Below are positions 23,368-26,614 of a stretch of DNA of 26,614 bases, in pieces. The stretch lies in contig CAYOZL010000029.1 of the NCBI GenBank assembly GCA_964408435.1, positions 1-26,614 on the forward strand, in the 5' to 3' direction. Source of the DNA: CAYOZL01 sp964408435 (GTDB lineage: Bacteria; Bdellovibrionota_C; UBA2361; SZUA-149; CAYOZL01). Position 1 is the stretch's first letter; every line of letters starts with the position of its first letter. The position numbers and the translations under genes are program-made. The notes beneath the pieces were generated by a model. That model worked only from the letters and a program-made list of their open reading frames with translations, was not told the origin of the DNA and ran no database searches.

Positions 23368-24027
23368 ATGGCTAATATAAGTGCAAAGCTAGTAAAAGAG
23401 TTACGCGAGCAAACTGGCGCAGGAATGATGGACTGTAAAAAAGCTCTAACTGAAACAGAAGGTAACATTGATAAGGCAATTGATTTCTTAAGAAAGAAAG
23501 GCTTAAAAAATGTTGAGAAAAGAGCTGGTAAGGTTGCAGCAGAAGGAACTATTCTTTCTTACATACATGCTGGCGGTAGAATTGGCGTGTTACTAGAACT
23601 TAACTGTGAAACAGATTTTGTTGGTAAAGGCGAAGATTTTCAATCTCTAGCTAAAGACATTGCAATGCATATTGCTTGGGCAAACCCTAAGTATGTTTCT
23701 AGAGATGAAGTTCCTCAAGATGTGATTGATAAAGAAAAAGAAATTTTTAAATCTCAATTGAAACCTGAACAGCAAAAAATGGCTGATAAGATTTTACCTG
23801 GTAAAATTGAGAAATTCTTTGAATCAGTATGTTTACTTGAGCAAGTAGATGTAAAAGACACTGCTGGTAAGAAAAAAATTCTAGACATTATAAATGAGAA
23901 AGGTGCTAAGCTAGGTGAGAAACTTTCTCTTAGAAGATTTGTTAGGTTTGAAGTTGGTGAAGGGATTAAAAAAGAAGAATCTAACTACGCTGATGAAGTA
24001 GCTCAGACTGTAGCGAGCTTCCAATAA
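23368..24027 (+). CDS. tsf: Elongation factor Ts
   Basis: 219 residues, the short form seen in cyanobacteria, Thermus and many deltaproteobacteria (E. coli has 283). The UBA-like N-terminus reads LVKELREQTGAGMMDCKKAL, and the nucleotide-exchange motif TDFV is at 82-85 (NCETDFVGKGEDF). It catalyses GDP release from EF-Tu. The stretch ISRDEVP..VIDKEKEIF and KIEKFFESVCLLEQ recalls deltaproteobacterial EF-Ts. It lies 21 bp after rpsB; AGGAAAAGAA precedes the ATG. Confidence 0.97.
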   Translation: MANISAKLVKELREQTGAGMMDCKKALTETEGNIDKAIDFLRKKGLKNVEKRAGKVAAEGTILSYIHAGGRIGVLLELNCETDFVGKGEDFQSLAKDIAMHIAWANPKYVSRDEVPQDVIDKEKEIFKSQLKPEQQKMADKILPGKIEKFFESVCLLEQVDVKDTAGKKKILDIINEKGAKLGEKLSLRRFVRFEVGEGIKKEESNYADEVAQTVASFQ

Positions 24028-24077
24028 AGATAGCGTAATAGTAAGTAGTTAGTCTTTAAGGTAACGGTAAGGATAGA

Positions 24078-24797
24078 ATGAAAAGAGTTCTGCTTAAACT
24101 TAGTGGAGAAGTCTTAGCTGGAGATTTAGCTTTTGGCATTAGTCCAGAAGTTATAACTCGTTTAGCTGATGAGATAGCAGAAAGTCATAAGTCTGGTCTT
24201 GAGATTGGAATTGTTCTTGGTGGTGGAAACATCTTTAGAGGTATTTCTGTAGCGGCTCAAGGAATTGATAGAGTTTCAGGTGATTACATGGGTATGCTTG
24301 CAACTACTATTAACTCTTTAGCTATGCAGGATGCTTTAGAGAAAAAAGGCGTTCAAACTAGAGTGATGTCTGCAATTTCAATGAATGAAATTTGTGAACC
24401 TTACATTACAAGAAGAGCTAAGAGACATCTTGAAAAAGGCCGTGTAGTACTTTTTGCATGTGGAACAGGGAATCCGTATTTCACTACTGATACTGCTGCA
24501 GCTCTAAGAGCAAAAGAAATACAAGCAGAAGTTATTCTAAAAGGCACTAAGGTAGATGGGGTCTATGATAAAGATCCAGTAGGGAATGATGATGCTAAAA
24601 TGTATAAGCAATTAGCATTTATTGATGCAATAAAAGATAATTTAAGAGTTATGGACGCTACTGCTATTTCTTTATGCATGGAAGAAAAGCTACCGATTAA
24701 AGTTTTTAACATTATTAAAGATGGAAATATTAGTAAGATATTATCTGGTGCAGATGTAGGAACGCTAGTTGATCATTTAGAAAGTGAGTTTGCATAA
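24078..24797 (+). CDS. pyrH: UMP kinase
   Basis: 239 residues of the amino-acid-kinase fold. VLLKLSGE at 4-11 (Lys7) and GGGNIFRG at 48-55 form the phosphate-binding core; MGMLATTINSLAMQDALEKK carries UMP contacts; GTGNPYFTTDTAA (129-141) and KVDGVYDKDP (158-167) are typical. It makes UDP from UMP in pyrimidine synthesis. The place in the tsf-frr interval matches the common bacterial order. It ends 3 bp before frr starts. Confidence 0.97.
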   Translation: MKRVLLKLSGEVLAGDLAFGISPEVITRLADEIAESHKSGLEIGIVLGGGNIFRGISVAAQGIDRVSGDYMGMLATTINSLAMQDALEKKGVQTRVMSAISMNEICEPYITRRAKRHLEKGRVVLFACGTGNPYFTTDTAAALRAKEIQAEVILKGTKVDGVYDKDPVGNDDAKMYKQLAFIDAIKDNLRVMDATAISLCMEEKLPIKVFNIIKDGNISKILSGADVGTLVDHLESEFA

Positions 24798-24800
24798 ATT

Positions 24801-25364
24801 ATGGAAGTACTAAAAGAAGTTTATTCTAAATACGAACAAGATTGTAATAAAACAATTGAGGCATTTAAAAAAGATCTTAAAAAAGTTAGATCAGGTAGGG
24901 CAAGTGCTAGTTTAATTGAGAACATAATGGTTGAGTATTATGGTTCTAAGACACCATTAATGCACATGGGTCAAATTTCTTCTCCTGAAGCGAGATTGCT
25001 TACGGTTCAAATCTTTGATGCAGGAGCTATTGAAGCTTGTGATAAAGCTATTAGAGCTTCCGATTTAGGTTTAAACCCAAGTGTTGAAGGTAATACTTTA
25101 AGAATAATTATTCCTCCTCTAACTGAAGAGACTAGAAAAGACATAGTTAAAAGTTTAGGTAAGAGAACTGAAGAAATAAGAATTTCAATTAGAAATCATA
25201 GAAGAGATGCTAATGAGAGCATTAAAAAACTTGAGAAAGACGGAGACGTAGGAAAAGACGACTCAAAAAAAGCTCAAGACAATGTTCAAACAATGACTAA
25301 CGACTCAATTAAAATAGTAGATCAAATGCTAAAAGATAAAGAGGCGGAGTGCATGGAAGTGTAG
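24801..25364 (+). CDS. frr: Ribosome recycling factor
   Basis: 187 residues, the family's usual length. Domain I helices (LKEVYSKYEQDCNKTIEAFK, then DLKKVRSGRASASLIENIMV) flank domain II, where VEYYGSKTPL and AIEACDKAI..SDLGLNPSVEGNTLRIIIPPLTEE are characteristic. With EF-G it splits post-termination ribosomes. It is 3 bp from pyrH and its last 16 bp overlap the uppS start. Confidence 0.97.
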   Translation: MEVLKEVYSKYEQDCNKTIEAFKKDLKKVRSGRASASLIENIMVEYYGSKTPLMHMGQISSPEARLLTVQIFDAGAIEACDKAIRASDLGLNPSVEGNTLRIIIPPLTEETRKDIVKSLGKRTEEIRISIRNHRRDANESIKKLEKDGDVGKDDSKKAQDNVQTMTNDSIKIVDQMLKDKEAECMEV

Positions 25365-26137
25365 GTAGTCCTCAGCACATCGCTATTATCATGGATGGTA
25401 ATGGTAGATGGGCGAAAAAGAGGGGATTACCTAGAATAGAAGGCCACAGACAAGGCTCAAAGAGTGTAGAGAATATAGTTACTGCTTGTAGAGAAAGGGG
25501 AGTAGAGTATTTAACTCTATTTAGCTTCTCAACCGAGAATTGGAATAGACCAAAAGATGAAATAGATGGCTTAATGTCATTGTTTAAACTTTACTTATCT
25601 AGCCAAACAAAAAAATTAATAAAAAACGGTATTAGATTAAGAGCAGTGGGGGATTTAGAAAAATTTCCTAAAGATGTGCTTGCTCAGTTAAGAAAAACTG
25701 AAGAGAAAACCAAAGATTTTAAACAAATGACTTTAATCTTGGCTCTCGGTTACGGCGGAAGAGAAGAGATTACCGCTGCAGTTAAAAAAATTGCAAAAGA
25801 GGTAAAAGAAGGTGAGCTATCTCCTGAAGAGATTAACAACGATAGTATTAAATCTAGAATGTGGTCTAGCGATATCCCCGACCCAGAGTTACTGATTAGA
25901 ACAAGCGGAGAGATGAGAATTTCTAACTTCCTGCTTTGGCAATTAGCCTATAGTGAAATTGTTGTAACTAAAGTGTTATGGCCTGAGTTTAATGCTGAAA
26001 TTTTAGAGAATTGCATTGAGGAGTTTGATAAAAGAGAAAGAAGGTTTGGTTTAACTTCTGAGCAGATTTCTAAAGAAAGATCTGGTGAAAATAGCTCAGA
26101 TAAAAATCCAGATGAAGGAAAGCTTGCATATGTCTGA
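25349..26137 (+). CDS. uppS: Undecaprenyl diphosphate synthase (cis-prenyltransferase)
   Basis: 262 residues from a GTG at 25349, inside the frr end. It is preferred because the next Met lies within the catalytic motif (IIMDGNGRWA, Asp16, Asn18, Arg20) and a GAGGCGGA directly precedes it. SFSTENWNRP (59-68) and RTSGEMRISNFLLWQ near 193-207 (family RTGGE.RISNFLLWQ) complete the signature. It builds the C55 lipid carrier for peptidoglycan and other glycans, upstream of MurJ's substrate. About 30 Ser/Glu/Lys-rich residues follow the core at the C-terminus. Confidence 0.95.
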   Translation: MHGSVGSPQHIAIIMDGNGRWAKKRGLPRIEGHRQGSKSVENIVTACRERGVEYLTLFSFSTENWNRPKDEIDGLMSLFKLYLSSQTKKLIKNGIRLRAVGDLEKFPKDVLAQLRKTEEKTKDFKQMTLILALGYGGREEITAAVKKIAKEVKEGELSPEEINNDSIKSRMWSSDIPDPELLIRTSGEMRISNFLLWQLAYSEIVVTKVLWPEFNAEILENCIEEFDKRERRFGLTSEQISKERSGENSSDKNPDEGKLAYV

Positions 26138-26614
26138 CTTAAAAACCAGATTAATCACAGCATTTATTTTAATTTTAGTTTTTTTATCTGCAATTTTAAT
26201 TGGCGGGTATTTTTTAAAAATATTTGTCTTCGCTATCGCTATAATTACTGCCTATGAGTATTATAGTTTTTCACTTAAAACTAAAAATGAACATACAGCT
26301 TTATTTAGTATTTATTCCTTACTGAGCTTATTAGGCTACGCATTTTATAGCTATCAAGGTTTTTTAATTGGTCTGCTAGTTGGATTTATCTTAGCAATAA
26401 TTACAATTTGTTATTTAATAGAAACAAAAGAGCATCAGCCAGATTTATTAGCTTTTATTCCTGCAGTGTTTATTGGCTTTTGTTATCCAGCACTTTTTTT
26501 AGTTGTGGTTTACATAGTAAGTACAAATTACTCCAAGGAACATCTTTTTTGGTTAGTTACTACAGTGGCTTTAGTTGATACTGGTGGGTATTTTATTGGT
26601 AGTAAATTAAAAGG
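26130..26614 (+). CDS. cdsA: Phosphatidate cytidylyltransferase (N-terminal part, cut by window)
   Basis: About 161 residues are visible from ATG 26130, overlapping the uppS stop by 8 bp. The protein is strongly hydrophobic with about five to six helices so far, beginning LKTRLITAFILILVFLSAIL. The last visible segment, LVTTVALVDTGGYFIGSKLK, matches the CdsA motif 'D..AY..GR..GK', and the catalytic C-terminal signature lies beyond the edge. It would make CDP-diacylglycerol at the inner membrane. Position after uppS fits the standard order. Confidence 0.9.
   Translation, partial: MSDLKTRLITAFILILVFLSAILIGGYFLKIFVFAIAIITAYEYYSFSLKTKNEHTALFSIYSLLSLLGYAFYSYQGFLIGLLVGFILAIITICYLIETKEHQPDLLAFIPAVFIGFCYPALFLVVVYIVSTNYSKEHLFWLVTTVALVDTGGYFIGSKLK

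Noticed and set aside
1..26614. CRISPR arrays, integrases, transposases and tRNA genes
   Set aside because: No regular direct-repeat array, recombinase motif or tRNA-like cloverleaf was recognised on either strand.

Overview
The window is about 26.6 kb of an AT-rich bacterial chromosome with densely packed genes on both strands. No rRNA, tRNA, CRISPR array, IS element or phage gene was seen. It suggests a diderm, motile or secreting, free-living bacterium: it carries an AmtB ammonium channel, a membrane-fusion-protein ABC exporter, type IV pilin, FliH/FliI-type export ATPase genes and MurJ. The EF-Ts sequence, the HEAT-like protein at 12366 and the 89-residue protein at 14936 recall deltaproteobacterial-type lineages (Bdellovibrio, SAR324 and similar groups). 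That placement is recall-based inference, not a computed result.

Layout, left to right. 1-1139 (minus): a sensor protein with degenerate receiver, GAF and PAS domains, cut by the window edge. 1206-2474 (minus): amtB. 2600-6407 (minus): a four-gene set of membrane fusion protein, FtsX/LolE-like permease, LolD-like ATPase and an EamA-type transporter, with overlapping or nearly abutting ends. 6569-8745 (plus): a DUF2130 coiled-coil protein coupled to an RluD-family pseudouridine synthase. 8738-11498 (minus): a membrane protein, then beyond a perfect 46-bp palindrome a PA14-domain protein coupled to a PMT-family glycosyltransferase. 11529-15205 (plus): a biotin protein ligase, a HEAT-like protein, a hybrid histidine kinase whose receiver has Glu in place of the phospho-acceptor Asp, and a small conserved-type protein. 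15202-17204 (minus): fliI and fliH, with no other flagellar genes beside them.

17205-20590 is the accessory part. A 508-bp gap holds a 41-residue hydrophobic ORF inside a 259-nt unit whose two ends are a perfect 14-nt inverted repeat, with a possible antisense promoter at the ORF's stop codon. A type IV pilin gene follows. After it come two orphan membrane-anchored genes of higher GC and different arginine codon use, flanked by a 12-bp hairpin and a strong bidirectional terminator; they look imported.

20597-26614 is conserved core: murJ on the minus strand, then on the plus strand rpsB-tsf-pyrH-frr-uppS-cdsA, the usual translation-to-lipid-carrier operon. cdsA runs off the right edge. rpsB has a foldable leader and an acidic N-terminal extension.

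The best candidates for something undescribed are the fold-back small-ORF locus at 17301-17600 and the two-gene island at 18317-20589. Both are inferences from sequence pattern alone.
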